A stretch of 64,000 nt of DNA from positions 51,709 to 115,708 of the forward strand of contig JAFSGN010000011.1 in the NCBI GenBank assembly GCA_017440805.1, read 5' to 3'. This DNA is from Clostridia bacterium (GTDB lineage Bacteria > Bacillota > Clostridia > Oscillospirales > SIG627). The position numbers were made by a program, and so were the translations under genes. The first letter of the stretch is position 1, and every line of letters starts with the position of its first letter. The notes below the pieces were generated by a model. That model was not told where the DNA came from, searched no databases, and worked only from the letters and a program-made list of their open reading frames with translations. Of the stretch, positions 26,487-35,098 are shown piece by piece.

Positions 26487-26516
26487 AAAAAGGACGAGAA
26501 AATTCTCGTCCTTTTT
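26487..26516. terminator. Bidirectional terminator (lipoprotein / khpA)
   Basis: A 14-base perfect stem (26487-26500 with 26503-26516) has A-run and T-run arms. It lies between convergent genes and can end both the lipoprotein and the ffh-rpsP-khpA transcripts. Confidence 0.85.
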
Positions 26517-26602
26517 GAGTTGAATATAAAACTGCTTTACGGTAGGTACCCCAGCGGTACTCTGTTTTTTGTATGTTACATCTGTAACAGTATGGCTTGT
26601 TT

Positions 26603-26839
26603 TTACTTATCAATGATATCCACAACATATTTTGCGGAAGTGTCTCTTGTGTTTGCTGCTTTGATAAGTGTGCGGATAGCCCTGGCAATTTTGCCCTGCT
26701 TTCCGATTACTTTACCCATATCGCTTGGAGCAACCGATAATTCCAGATGGGTAAGTTCGCCGTCATTGCGTTCGGTCACCACCACATCGGCGGGATTTTC
26801 AACAATGGCTTTGGCGATATTTGTAAGCATTGTTTTCAT
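26603..26839 (-). CDS. khpA: KH-domain RNA-binding protein KhpA
   Basis: The 78-residue protein is a single KH domain with the RNA-binding loop GKQGKI, as in YlqC/KhpA. In Firmicutes it forms a complex with KhpB and affects cell division and small-RNA biology. It directly follows rpsP, the standard gene order. In many genomes rimM, trmD and rplS come next, but here the operon stops and is followed by a terminator and a repeat element. Confidence 0.93.
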   Translation of the reverse strand: MKTMLTNIAKAIVENPADVVVTERNDGELTHLELSVAPSDMGKVIGKQGKIARAIRTLIKAANTRDTSAKYVVDIIDK

Positions 26840-26863
26840 TATGAATTTCCTTCCGTAAGCGGA

Positions 26864-27109
26864 TTAGTCGATAACGCCGGTTTTCTTGAGGATGCTTCTT
26901 ACGGTTTCGGTAGGCTGTGCGCCTTTTGCAATCCATTCTTTTGCTTTGTCGCCGTTGATGTTGATTTCGGGAGGATTTTTCATTGTGTTATAAGTACCGA
27001 TTTCCTCAATGAATCTGCCATCACGGGGATAGCGGGAGTCTGCTACTACTACGCGGTAAAATGGAGCCTTTTTTGCACCCATTCTTCTGAGTCTGATTTT
27101 TACTGACAT
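26864..27109 (-). CDS. rpsP: 30S ribosomal protein bS16
   Basis: The 81-residue protein begins [20 protein letters not shown], the conserved bS16 start, and is of normal length. It is part of the 30S subunit body. An AAGGTGAAAACAAA stretch provides its ribosome site. It sits between ffh and khpA in the usual Firmicutes order. Confidence 0.98.
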   Translation of the reverse strand: MSVKIRLRRMGAKKAPFYRVVVADSRYPRDGRFIEEIGTYNTMKNPPEININGDKAKEWIAKGAQPTETVRSILKKTGVID

Positions 27110-27166
27110 TTTGTTTTCACCTTTCTTAATTAAAGAATTTTTTATATAAAATTAATTATATACCTG

Positions 27167-28498
27167 TTAAAACGGCAATCTGAATTTTTTTCCGAATTTG
27201 CCTTTTCCTCCGCTTGTAAACTGTTTCATGATTTTGCAGGTCTGGTCAAATTGCTTCAGGAGTTTGTTAACCTCCTCAACACTGTTTCCGCTTCCTGCGG
27301 CAATCCGTTTCTTTCGGGAGGAATTGATAATATCGGGTTTTTCCCGTTCTTTTTTGGTCATGGAAAGTATTATTGCTTCCATGCGGTCAATTTTTTTCTC
27401 GTCTATCTGAACATCCTTGAGTGCTCCTTTGTTCATACCGGGGAGCATACCCATAATCTGTTCCATTGAACCCATATTACGCATCTGGCGGAACTGGTCC
27501 AGAAAATCCTCAAGAGTGAAAGTAGACTCTCTCATCTTTTTTTCAAGTTCTGCTGCTTTCTTTTCGTCAAAGTTTTCCTGAGCCTTTTCAATGAGAGACA
27601 GCACATCTCCCATGCCTAAAATTCTTGATGCCATTCTGTCGGGGTGGAACGGCTCTATATTGTCAAGTTTTTCGCCGGTACCGATAAATTTGATGGGTTT
27701 TCCTGTAACATGTCGTACCGAAAGTGCAGCACCGCCTCGGGTATCTCCGTCCATTTTTGTCAGAATAACGCCCGAAATGTCAAGAAGACTGTTGAAACTC
27801 TCTGCCACATTCACGGCATCCTGGCCTGTCATGGCATCTATTACAAGAAGTATTTCGGTAGGATTTACCGCATCTTTTATACCTTTTAACTCGTTCATCA
27901 GAACTTCGTCTATATGAAGCCGTCCTGCAGTATCTATAAAGACCATATCCATGCCATTTTTTTCGGCATAACTTATACCTGCTTTGGCGATATCCACAGG
28001 GCTTAACTTATCCCCCATGGAAAACACGGGAACACCCACTTTTTCACCTACAACTTCAAGTTGTTTTATGGCTGCGGGGCGGTAGACATCACATGCCACC
28101 ATAAGAGGACGCTTGTTTTGTTTTTTATATAGTGCGGCAAGTTTGGCACAATGGGTAGTTTTACCTGCACCCTGAAGACCTGTCATCATAACTACTGTGG
28201 GCGGTTTTGAGGAAATAACAAGTTTTTCGTTCTCCTTGCCCATAATGGCACAAAGTTCTTCGTTTACTATTTTTACAATTTGCTGAGCAGGCATAAGGCT
28301 TTCAAGAACATCACTGCCGACAGCACGCTCGGTAACTTTCGCAACAAATTCTTTAACAACTTTAAAGTTAACATCCGCTTCCAAAAGTGCAAGTTTTATT
28401 TCACGCATCCCGGCCTTTACATCTGCTTCGGTCAGTTTGCCTTTGTTTTTAAATTTTTTAAACGCCTCTGACATCTTGTCTGCAAGACTCTGAAACAC
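27167..28498 (-). CDS. ffh: Signal recognition particle protein Ffh
   Basis: The 443-residue SRP GTPase has an N-terminal helical bundle, a G domain with GLQGAGKTTHCAK and DTAGRLH, and a methionine-rich M domain (MGSMEQIMGMLPGMN) that binds SRP RNA and signal peptides. It directs nascent membrane proteins to FtsY. It follows the ylxM gene by 29 bases, the common pairing in Firmicutes. No SRP RNA (ffs) was recognised in this window. Confidence 0.98.
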   Translation of the reverse strand: MFQSLADKMSEAFKKFKNKGKLTEADVKAGMREIKLALLEADVNFKVVKEFVAKVTERAVGSDVLESLMPAQQIVKIVNEELCAIMGKENEKLVISSKPPTVVMMTGLQGAGKTTHCAKLAALYKKQNKRPLMVACDVYRPAAIKQLEVVGEKVGVPVFSMGDKLSPVDIAKAGISYAEKNGMDMVFIDTAGRLHIDEVLMNELKGIKDAVNPTEILLVIDAMTGQDAVNVAESFNSLLDISGVILTKMDGDTRGGAALSVRHVTGKPIKFIGTGEKLDNIEPFHPDRMASRILGMGDVLSLIEKAQENFDEKKAAELEKKMRESTFTLEDFLDQFRQMRNMGSMEQIMGMLPGMNKGALKDVQIDEKKIDRMEAIILSMTKKEREKPDIINSSRKKRIAAGSGNSVEEVNKLLKQFDQTCKIMKQFTSGGKGKFGKKFRLPF

Positions 28499-28527
28499 CT
28501 TATCACTTCTTTCGGTTCAATTTCTGG

Positions 28528-28827
28528 TTATTTTGAAAGTATCTTTTCAACTGTTTCTTTTATAAATGTATCATTGTTATATTTTAACAGAAGATTTTCA
28601 AGTAATTTGTTTTTTTCACAGAGGCTGAGAGTGTCTTCAAAAAATTTCAACTGTTCCTCGCTTCTTTTGAGCAAATCCCTGACTCCCTGACGGGTAGTAC
28701 CGGTATGCTCGGCAATTTCACTCAGCGATAAATCTTCATCATAATATAATTCAAAAACAGTTCTCTGCTTTTCACTTAACAATCCGCTGTAGCAATCGTA
28801 CAGAATGGTTATTGACAAATCCTTCAA
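28528..28827 (-). CDS. ylxM: YlxM-type sigma-like DNA-binding protein
   Basis: The 99-residue protein has a helix-turn-helix resembling sigma region 4 (LSLSEIAEHTGTTRQGVRDL). It lies directly upstream of ffh, the usual place for YlxM/p13 proteins, which help SRP function. The start has GGAGGT upstream. Expression comes from a consensus promoter at 28893-28921, whose start site falls within an inverted repeat. Confidence 0.92.
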   Translation of the reverse strand: MKDLSITILYDCYSGLLSEKQRTVFELYYDEDLSLSEIAEHTGTTRQGVRDLLKRSEEQLKFFEDTLSLCEKNKLLENLLLKYNNDTFIKETVEKILSK

Positions 28828-28858
28828 GTTAACCTCCGGTTTATCTGCCGAACAAAAG

Positions 28859-28891
28859 AGCAGGTGTAAAGTTATTTTCTTTACACCTGCT
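28859..28891 (-). terminator. Hairpin overlapping the ylxM transcription start
   Basis: A perfect 13-base stem (28859-28871 with 28879-28891) has a 7-base loop and CTTTT follows on the minus strand. It can end read-through from cpsB. The predicted ylxM start lies inside its 5' arm, so the full hairpin forms only in read-through RNA. Confidence 0.7.
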
Positions 28892-28892
28892 T

Positions 28893-28921
28893 ATTATATA
28901 TTATATTATGTTGTTTGTCAA
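28893..28921 (-). promoter_or_regulatory. Consensus sigma-A promoter for ylxM-ffh-rpsP-khpA
   Basis: TTGACA (28916-28921 on the minus strand), a 17-base spacer and TATAAT (28893-28898) are perfect matches, suiting a highly expressed SRP/ribosomal operon. Confidence 0.88.
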
Positions 28922-28937
28922 GAGCCTTTGGAAAAGT

Positions 28938-29642
28938 TCAAATTAATTTAACATTCATAAATGTGTCTATTGACTGAAAATACTTCTGCCAGTTGTCGTC
29001 GATAATGGCTGTGAGAGATTTTGATACCTTGTCAAAACAGTCGATTAATGGCTGAACGGTTTTGTGTGTATCTGTGCCTATGAAATTCACATATCCTTTG
29101 GAAATATACTTCAAAAGTTTTTTCTTTATAAAAAATTGGTCTAAACTGGGAAGATTGACCTGTGCAAAGCAACCTTTTAATAAAAACTCAAAAAACATAT
29201 CAGGGTCATTCATAATATACGGATAACGCTCTATATGTGCCAGAATAGGTTTTACATTGTACTTTGCGGTCAGTCGGTCTATGTAATCAAGCATTCTCTG
29301 ACCGTCTCGTCGTTCATAGGAAAGTTCGGTCAGAAGATAGTTAGTTTCATTTATGCACAATGGTGACAAATCGTCGGCAAAAAAAAGATATTCGTGAAGG
29401 TAGCACTCACACCCCAAATAAAGTTTTACATTTGTGGTATTATGTTTGCACAGAAGACTGAATGCGTTGTTGCGGCGTTCGAGAAATGAATGTAAAGGTT
29501 CATCCTGAGGATAAAAATGAGGGGTAAGCACCACATTGTCAAATCCAAAACTGCTCAATTGGGATAAAAGAGTTAATGATTGGTCCAGGTTTTGGCTTCC
29601 GTCATCAACATCAGGAAGTATATGGGAATGAAAGTCAGTCAT
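28938..29642 (-). CDS. cpsB: CpsB-like PHP-family tyrosine phosphatase
   Basis: The 234-residue protein has the PHP metal-binding start DFHSHILPDVDDG, a central HFYP region and a GTDTH motif near residue 190, as in CpsB and YwqE. These manganese-dependent phosphatases remove phosphate from the tyrosine-rich tail of the cognate kinase (CpsD/YwqD). It follows cpsD by 95 bases with an intervening terminator-like hairpin. It completes a CpsC-CpsD-CpsB signalling set, but no sugar transferases are nearby. Confidence 0.92.
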   Translation of the reverse strand: MTDFHSHILPDVDDGSQNLDQSLTLLSQLSSFGFDNVVLTPHFYPQDEPLHSFLERRNNAFSLLCKHNTTNVKLYLGCECYLHEYLFFADDLSPLCINETNYLLTELSYERRDGQRMLDYIDRLTAKYNVKPILAHIERYPYIMNDPDMFFEFLLKGCFAQVNLPSLDQFFIKKKLLKYISKGYVNFIGTDTHKTVQPLIDCFDKVSKSLTAIIDDNWQKYFQSIDTFMNVKLI

Positions 29643-29668
29643 AAATCCTCCTAAAGTGCGGTACTGTT

Positions 29669-29704
29669 AAAAAAAGTCCGGCGCAATATATACATACGCC
29701 GGAC
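29669..29704 (-). terminator. Hairpin with U-tract between cpsD and cpsB
   Basis: On the minus strand an 8-base GC-rich stem (29697-29704 with 29676-29683) is followed by seven T residues. It should end or attenuate transcription before cpsB, lowering phosphatase expression relative to kinase. Confidence 0.72.
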
Positions 29705-29737
29705 AGAGAAGCAATATTCAAAGGTGAAAAGGCGGAG

Positions 29738-30556
29738 TTATTTTTTGAACAGGAAACTCTTCTTTTTGTGTGCCGGCAAGTCCCGCTTACTGTTATAACG
29801 GTATGCGTCATAAGAACGGGATTTTTCGCCTTTGGTTGCGTTGTATACAAAACCGATTATCTTTCCGCCGATAAAGTTTATACTCTGAATTGCTTTGTCA
29901 AGTTCCGGTGTTGTGGATATATTATGTCTTACCACCATTACAGTGCCGTCGGAAATACGGATAAGCGGCAGGGCATCGGACACTGCGTTTAAAGGAGGAG
30001 TATCAAAAATTATATAATCGTATTTTTCCTCCATCATGGAAATAAGGTTGTTGGTAGTTTCACAAGCCAGAAGTTCACTGGGATTGGGTACCGAGATTCC
30101 CGCACACAAAACATCAAGATTTGGGTAGGCAGTATGGTTAATTGCTTCCTCAATGGAGGCAAGTCCCGTGAGAACATTTGTAACTCCGGGGGCATTGTTG
30201 AGTTCCATAATCTTATATAGCGAGGGTCTGCGGAAATCCGCATCTATAATCAGAACTTTTTTATCTGTTTGGGCAAGAGATATGGCAATATTTGCTGCGG
30301 TAGTTGATTTGCCTTCACCGGGGACAGAACTTACGACAACAATTTTTTTACATTCGTTTTTTATTACCGAAAGAATTATATTTGTGCGGATTGCTTTATA
30401 TGACTCATTTACCAGGGCGATAGTCTGCTTATCAAGCGAAAGAGCCTTTGTTCTGGGAGCAAAGATAAGTCCCGAGGTATCGGATTTTTCCGGTGTTGCG
30501 GAAGAGTTGTTTACGGTGTCAACTTTTGTTTCAAGTTTTTGAGTTTTCTTGTTCAT
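29738..30556 (-). CDS. cpsD: CpsD-like bacterial tyrosine kinase
   Basis: The 272-residue protein has the BY-kinase P-loop set: Walker A SVPGEGKSTT, Walker A' LIIDADFRRPS and Walker B IIFDTPPL. A C-terminal tyrosine cluster (SYDAYRYNS) ends in a basic KKKSFLFKK tail. It autophosphorylates these tyrosines when activated by its membrane partner CpsC, encoded just upstream, and controls polysaccharide chain length or export. It lies 22 bases after cpsC. Confidence 0.94.
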   Translation of the reverse strand: MNKKTQKLETKVDTVNNSSATPEKSDTSGLIFAPRTKALSLDKQTIALVNESYKAIRTNIILSVIKNECKKIVVVSSVPGEGKSTTAANIAISLAQTDKKVLIIDADFRRPSLYKIMELNNAPGVTNVLTGLASIEEAINHTAYPNLDVLCAGISVPNPSELLACETTNNLISMMEEKYDYIIFDTPPLNAVSDALPLIRISDGTVMVVRHNISTTPELDKAIQSINFIGGKIIGFVYNATKGEKSRSYDAYRYNSKRDLPAHKKKSFLFKK

Positions 30557-30578
30557 ATAACTGGCTCCTTTCTGCAGA

Positions 30579-31352
30579 TTATCTCTTGGCGGGCTCGAAA
30601 GAAATTACCGAGCCGAGAACAGGAATGTCATACTTTTCACTGAGGTCGTATGCGCTTTTTATTCTTACATCCAATATGCTTAAAACAAATACAATGCCAA
30701 AGGAGAGAATAAAACCGAAGATAAATCCTACAACAGTGTTTTTTGAAATGCTGGGGCCTGCAAATTTTCCCATAAGGGGTTTTTCAAAGCATTTAACCGA
30801 ATCTGCAACGGGTTGTTCCGATTCCAGCATATCCGCACTTACAGACAGTTGTGTGAGGTGTTTGTTTGCGGTTTTTTCAACGGCTTCTGCAATCAACTTT
30901 GACTCACTCATGGAGTTTGTTGATACTCTTACGGTAAAGAGTTCGGTTTCCTCTATAATGGAGAAAGAAAGAGATTTGCCGATTTGTACCGCGGTTTTTT
31001 TGGATTTTTCAAGTTCTGCGGCATGTTCGGGGTACTCGGCAATAAGTGCATCAATATCACTGTTAACCTGTTCTGATACCTTTGTATAGTAGTCCAGAGT
31101 TCCCAACATTCTTACCCTTGTTTTTACAATATTACGGGCATACGCAAGATTGGAAGTAAGAAAAGTCGGGTTTGAAAGATTAACATCAGATGCGGAAGAA
31201 ACTACCGTAAATCCGATTGTCGAAACATACTTTTTGGGCATTGTGTATTTTGTGAAACAGAAAAATGCACAGGCAAAAAGTACCGAAACCACTGCAATAA
31301 AAATTATATTTTTCCAAAGAATTTTCAATATTTTTTCTAATGTTAATTCCAT
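30579..31352 (-). CDS. cpsC: CpsC/Wzz-type membrane activator of tyrosine kinase
   Basis: The 257-residue protein has the Wzz/YveK layout. One transmembrane helix is near the N terminus (about residues 15-38), a long extracellular domain follows, and a second helix (about 205-230) leads to a short cytosolic tail. Partners of this type activate CpsD kinases and set polymer length. It heads the three-gene module with a promoter at 31407-31435 and a GGAGGT site. No glycosyltransferase, flippase or polymerase gene follows. Confidence 0.92.
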   Translation of the reverse strand: MELTLEKILKILWKNIIFIAVVSVLFACAFFCFTKYTMPKKYVSTIGFTVVSSASDVNLSNPTFLTSNLAYARNIVKTRVRMLGTLDYYTKVSEQVNSDIDALIAEYPEHAAELEKSKKTAVQIGKSLSFSIIEETELFTVRVSTNSMSESKLIAEAVEKTANKHLTQLSVSADMLESEQPVADSVKCFEKPLMGKFAGPSISKNTVVGFIFGFILSFGIVFVLSILDVRIKSAYDLSEKYDIPVLGSVISFEPAKR

Positions 31353-31406
31353 TGAATACCTCCATTATTCGCACGGATAAAGTAAAATTACACAATATTA
31401 TAAACT

Positions 31407-31435
31407 ATTATATCATATTACAGAAGAAAAATCAA
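31407..31435 (-). promoter_or_regulatory. Sigma-A promoter for cpsCDB
   Basis: On the minus strand, TTGATT (31430-31435), a 17-base spacer and TATAAT (31407-31412). No convincing terminator for the preceding nadE gene is visible between. Confidence 0.72.
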
Positions 31436-31469
31436 TACAAAAATGTATTTTGCTTTATAGTTTGTTTTC

Positions 31470-33371
31470 TTAATCTTCCTGAGTGATATTGTCAATTGTT
31501 TCTGACCATAAAATTCCCATGGCATCGCTTGGCATACACCATTTTATACCCGGGGTAAAGGAAATTTCGGTGACTCCCGGTGAATCAGGAAGGCAGGAAC
31601 GCTTATATTGCTGTGCAAAAAACCTGTTGTAAAGCGTTTTCAGGGATTTAAGAATCTGGTCAGACGGGTACTCATCTCCGAAGGTGACTTTTGCCATACG
31701 GTATATCTTTTCGGGTGAAAATCCGAATTTTATCATATAATATATGAAAAAGTCGTGTAACTCATAAGGTCCTACAATATCTTCTGTTTTTTGTGAAATA
31801 TCGTTGTTTTCCGACGGAAGAAGTTCCGGACTCACGGGTGTATTTACGATATCTGTAAGAATAGCACCTGTATCGAGGTCGGAATTTTCAGCGCAGTAGG
31901 TCACAACACAACGGATGAGGGTTTTGGGTAAAGAAGCATTTAGTCCGTACATGGATATATGGTCGCCGTTGAATGTTGCAAATCCCAGCGCAAGTTCCGA
32001 AAGGTCACCGGTACCTATGACCAGAGCGTTTTCGGCGTTTGCAATATCCATAAGAATTTGGGTTCTTTCCCGTGCCTGTGCGTTTTCATACACGACATTG
32101 GTATTTTGCGGATTATGTCCGATGTCACGGAAATGAAGGGATACCGCATCTTTTATATCGATGGTTCTCAGGGTAACTCCGAGTTTTTCGCAAAGATGTA
32201 CTGCATTGCTTTTTGTTCTTGTTCCTGTGCCGTAGCAGGGCATGGTAACTGCAATAATATTTTTTCTGTCCTTTTTCATAATGTCAAAAGCACGGACAGT
32301 TACAAGAAGTGCAAGTGTGGAGTCGAGTCCCCCCGAAATACCTATAACGGCACTGTCGGAATGTATGTGCTCAAGCCGTTTTTTCAGTCCCATCGCCTGA
32401 ATTTCAAGCGCTTCACGGCAGATTTCGTTTTTGTCTTCATCATCGGGCAAAAAAGGGTTTTTACTGTATTTACGCTCCAACAATGTATCGGTAAGTGTGG
32501 TTTTAAAAGTCGTACAGGTGTAATCATCAGACGGTTTTATTCTGAAATTTTTGTGTTTTCTCAAAAGATTTACTGCCGTCACATCAATATCGCATACAAG
32601 GGTATTTTGGGAAAACGGTTTTGATTCTCCCAGAAGTTCGCCGTTTTCGCATATCAGGTTGTGTCCGCCATAAACGCCGGTAGAGGTTGATTCGCACGGC
32701 CCTGATTCGGCATAAATATATGAGCAGGTAAGCCTGCGGGATAATTCTTTTATGCAGTTACGGCGTATATGAGATTTTCCTGCCGTGCATAAAGAGGAGC
32801 CTGTATTAATAATAATATTCGCACCGTTTATTGCGTGGAAAGAGGACGGCGGAATGGGGGAATACATATCATCACCGATTTCAACTCCAAAGGAAAAACT
32901 GTCCATACCATCACATCTGAAAATCTGTTTATTGCCAAATGTTGTTTTCTGACCGAAAATCATAACAGGACTGTTTTTGGCGGGAGCGTGAGCAAACCAT
33001 CTTTTTTCCATGGAGGTAAGATGGTTTTTGGGTATAATACCCAATATATTTCCTTTGAGAATAACGGCACTGCAGTTATACAGTTTTCCGCAAAAGTCAA
33101 AGGGAAAACCTACTACAGAAACCATATCGTATTTTTTTGTTGCGTTTACAATTGTTTCAAGGGATTTTAAGGCGGAATTTATCAGGGTTTCCTGCAAAAA
33201 CAGGTCGGCACAGGTATATCCTGTCACGGAAAGTTCAGGAAAAACTGCAATTTTTGCCTCTGCTTTTTCCGCAAAATCAAGCAATTCTATTATTCTGTCG
33301 GAATTAAATCCGCAATCCGCAACCCTGATTTCCGGGCTGAAAGTACATACCTTAATAAAACCGTGTTTCAA
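31470..33371 (-). CDS. nadE: NAD+ synthetase, nitrilase-fused form with glutaminase nucleophile replaced
   Basis: The 633-residue protein has an N-terminal nitrilase-like glutaminase domain (about 1-280) and a C-terminal synthetase domain with the PP-loop SGGLDST. It makes NAD from deamido-NAD. The TTG start at 33371 has AGGAGGGG 7 bases upstream. In the glutaminase site the Glu (FPELSVTGYTC) and Lys (IPKNHL) are kept. The nucleophilic Cys, found in VEICEDM of the Mycobacterium enzyme, is Gly166 here (VEIGDDM; codon GGT at 32874-32876 on the minus strand). Glutamine hydrolysis is therefore probably lost and free ammonia used. It ends a minus-strand operon from proB. Confidence 0.93.
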   Translation of the reverse strand: MKHGFIKVCTFSPEIRVADCGFNSDRIIELLDFAEKAEAKIAVFPELSVTGYTCADLFLQETLINSALKSLETIVNATKKYDMVSVVGFPFDFCGKLYNCSAVILKGNILGIIPKNHLTSMEKRWFAHAPAKNSPVMIFGQKTTFGNKQIFRCDGMDSFSFGVEIGDDMYSPIPPSSFHAINGANIIINTGSSLCTAGKSHIRRNCIKELSRRLTCSYIYAESGPCESTSTGVYGGHNLICENGELLGESKPFSQNTLVCDIDVTAVNLLRKHKNFRIKPSDDYTCTTFKTTLTDTLLERKYSKNPFLPDDEDKNEICREALEIQAMGLKKRLEHIHSDSAVIGISGGLDSTLALLVTVRAFDIMKKDRKNIIAVTMPCYGTGTRTKSNAVHLCEKLGVTLRTIDIKDAVSLHFRDIGHNPQNTNVVYENAQARERTQILMDIANAENALVIGTGDLSELALGFATFNGDHISMYGLNASLPKTLIRCVVTYCAENSDLDTGAILTDIVNTPVSPELLPSENNDISQKTEDIVGPYELHDFFIYYMIKFGFSPEKIYRMAKVTFGDEYPSDQILKSLKTLYNRFFAQQYKRSCLPDSPGVTEISFTPGIKWCMPSDAMGILWSETIDNITQED

Positions 33372-33388
33372 TTAAACCCCTCCTGTCG

Positions 33389-35062
33389 TTATTTGTTTTC
33401 GCTGTCTTTGAGCCGTATTTCTTTACGCTTGATTTTACCTCCGATTGTTTTGGGAAGTTCATCACAGTATTCAACAATACGGGGATATTTATAAGGAGCA
33501 GTAACGGCTTTCACATGATTTTGCAGTTCTTTTGTAAGTTGGTCGCAGGGCGAATATCCTTTTGTAAGAACTATAGTTGCTTTTACTACCTGACCTCTTA
33601 CAGGGTCGGGTGCGGCAGTGACAGCACATTCCAGAACAGCGGGATGAGTCAGAAGTGCACTTTCAACTTCAAAAGGTCCTATGCGGTAACCCGAACACTT
33701 GATAACATCATCATTTCTGCCTTCAAAATGGAAATAGCCGTCGGCGTCACGCCAGGCAACATCTCCGGTATTATAAACTCCGTTTACCCATACTTTGTTC
33801 ATGGTTTCGGGGTCGTTGACATATTCGCGGAAAAGTCCTGCAGGGTGGAGCGACGAAGCATTTTTTACAACAATTGAGCCTACTACACCGTCTTCGCAGT
33901 GAACTCCGTTTTCATCAACGATATCAATATCGTAAAGAGGCGAGGGCTTTCCGGTAGAGCCGGGCTGAATATCAAACCACTCAAAGTTGGCAATAAGAAC
34001 GCTTGTTTCGGTCTGCCCGAATCCTTCGGTAATCTTAAGTCCGGTTGCCTCGTAGAATTTGTTGAATACTTCGGCATTTAAAGGTTCACCTGCGGTTGTG
34101 CAGTGTTTTATGGAAGAAAAATCGCCTTTGGAAAGGTCTTCTTTTATAAGAAAACGGAAAATCGTGGGTGGTGCACAGAAAGTGGTCAGTTTTAAAATTC
34201 CAATTGCTTTCATAAGATTTGCGGGTACAAATTTTTTGTCATCATACGCAACTATTGCAGTACCGCATATCCACTGACCGTATATTTTTCCCCATCCGAA
34301 TTTTGCCCATCCGGAGTCAGCCATAGTCAGATGTACACCGTTGTCCTGTATTTTCTGCCAGTATTTTGCAGTAACAATATGTCCCAGAGGATATGTAAAG
34401 TCGTGAAGTATCATTTTGGGCATACCTGTTGTACCTGACGAAAAATACATCAGCATGGGGTCGTTTATATGGTTGGGGATTCTTTCAAAGGTATCGTCGG
34501 AAATTTCAAATTCGTGTCTCAGGTCCAGCATACCTTCGGGAATTTTGTCACCCACAATGCAGACTTTTTCAAGTGTTCTGCACTTGTCGCGGGACTCAAT
34601 TATATGCTCGACTATATCATCCTGGTCCACACAGCAAATCATTTTTATACCGGCACTGTCGCATCTGTATACAATGTCCTTTGCGGTGAGTTGGAAAGTG
34701 GCGGGAATGCAGACAGCACCTATCTTGTGAAGTGCCAAAAAGGAAACCCATACTTCTGCTCTCTGACGGAGAATAAGCATAACCTTGTCGCCTTTTTTTA
34801 TGCCAAGACGGGTAAAGGCATTTGCTGCCTTGTTACTCATTTTGCTTATCTGAGAAAAGGTGTATGTCTCGATATTGAAATCGTCGTCGCAATGAATGAG
34901 TGCTTTTTTGTCGGGGAAAACCCTTGCCCATTCATCCACAACATCATAAGCAAAATTAAAGCCGTCGGGAATGTTCAGTTTGTAATTTTGCTTAAAATCC
35001 TCGTATGATTCAAAGTCAATACGGGGAAGAAATTTATTTAACATATAATTTAAACTGTTCAT
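33389..35062 (-). CDS. AMP-forming acyl-CoA synthetase
   Basis: The 557-residue ANL-superfamily enzyme has the adenylate loop YFSSGTTGMPK, the EGFGQTE motif, the hinge region YNTGDVAWRDADGYFHFEGR and the C-terminal lysine segment GGKIKRKEIR. The closest types are medium-chain and aromatic acyl-CoA synthetases. It activates a carboxylic acid to its CoA thioester with ATP giving AMP. It lies 37 bases after an XRE-cupin regulator gene and 18 bases before nadE. The acid is unknown; a regulator-linked scavenging role is plausible. Confidence 0.9.
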   Translation of the reverse strand: MNSLNYMLNKFLPRIDFESYEDFKQNYKLNIPDGFNFAYDVVDEWARVFPDKKALIHCDDDFNIETYTFSQISKMSNKAANAFTRLGIKKGDKVMLILRQRAEVWVSFLALHKIGAVCIPATFQLTAKDIVYRCDSAGIKMICCVDQDDIVEHIIESRDKCRTLEKVCIVGDKIPEGMLDLRHEFEISDDTFERIPNHINDPMLMYFSSGTTGMPKMILHDFTYPLGHIVTAKYWQKIQDNGVHLTMADSGWAKFGWGKIYGQWICGTAIVAYDDKKFVPANLMKAIGILKLTTFCAPPTIFRFLIKEDLSKGDFSSIKHCTTAGEPLNAEVFNKFYEATGLKITEGFGQTETSVLIANFEWFDIQPGSTGKPSPLYDIDIVDENGVHCEDGVVGSIVVKNASSLHPAGLFREYVNDPETMNKVWVNGVYNTGDVAWRDADGYFHFEGRNDDVIKCSGYRIGPFEVESALLTHPAVLECAVTAAPDPVRGQVVKATIVLTKGYSPCDQLTKELQNHVKAVTAPYKYPRIVEYCDELPKTIGGKIKRKEIRLKDSENK

Positions 35063-35098
35063 GTTTTTTGTATCCTTTTTAGTCTGTAATTATAATTT

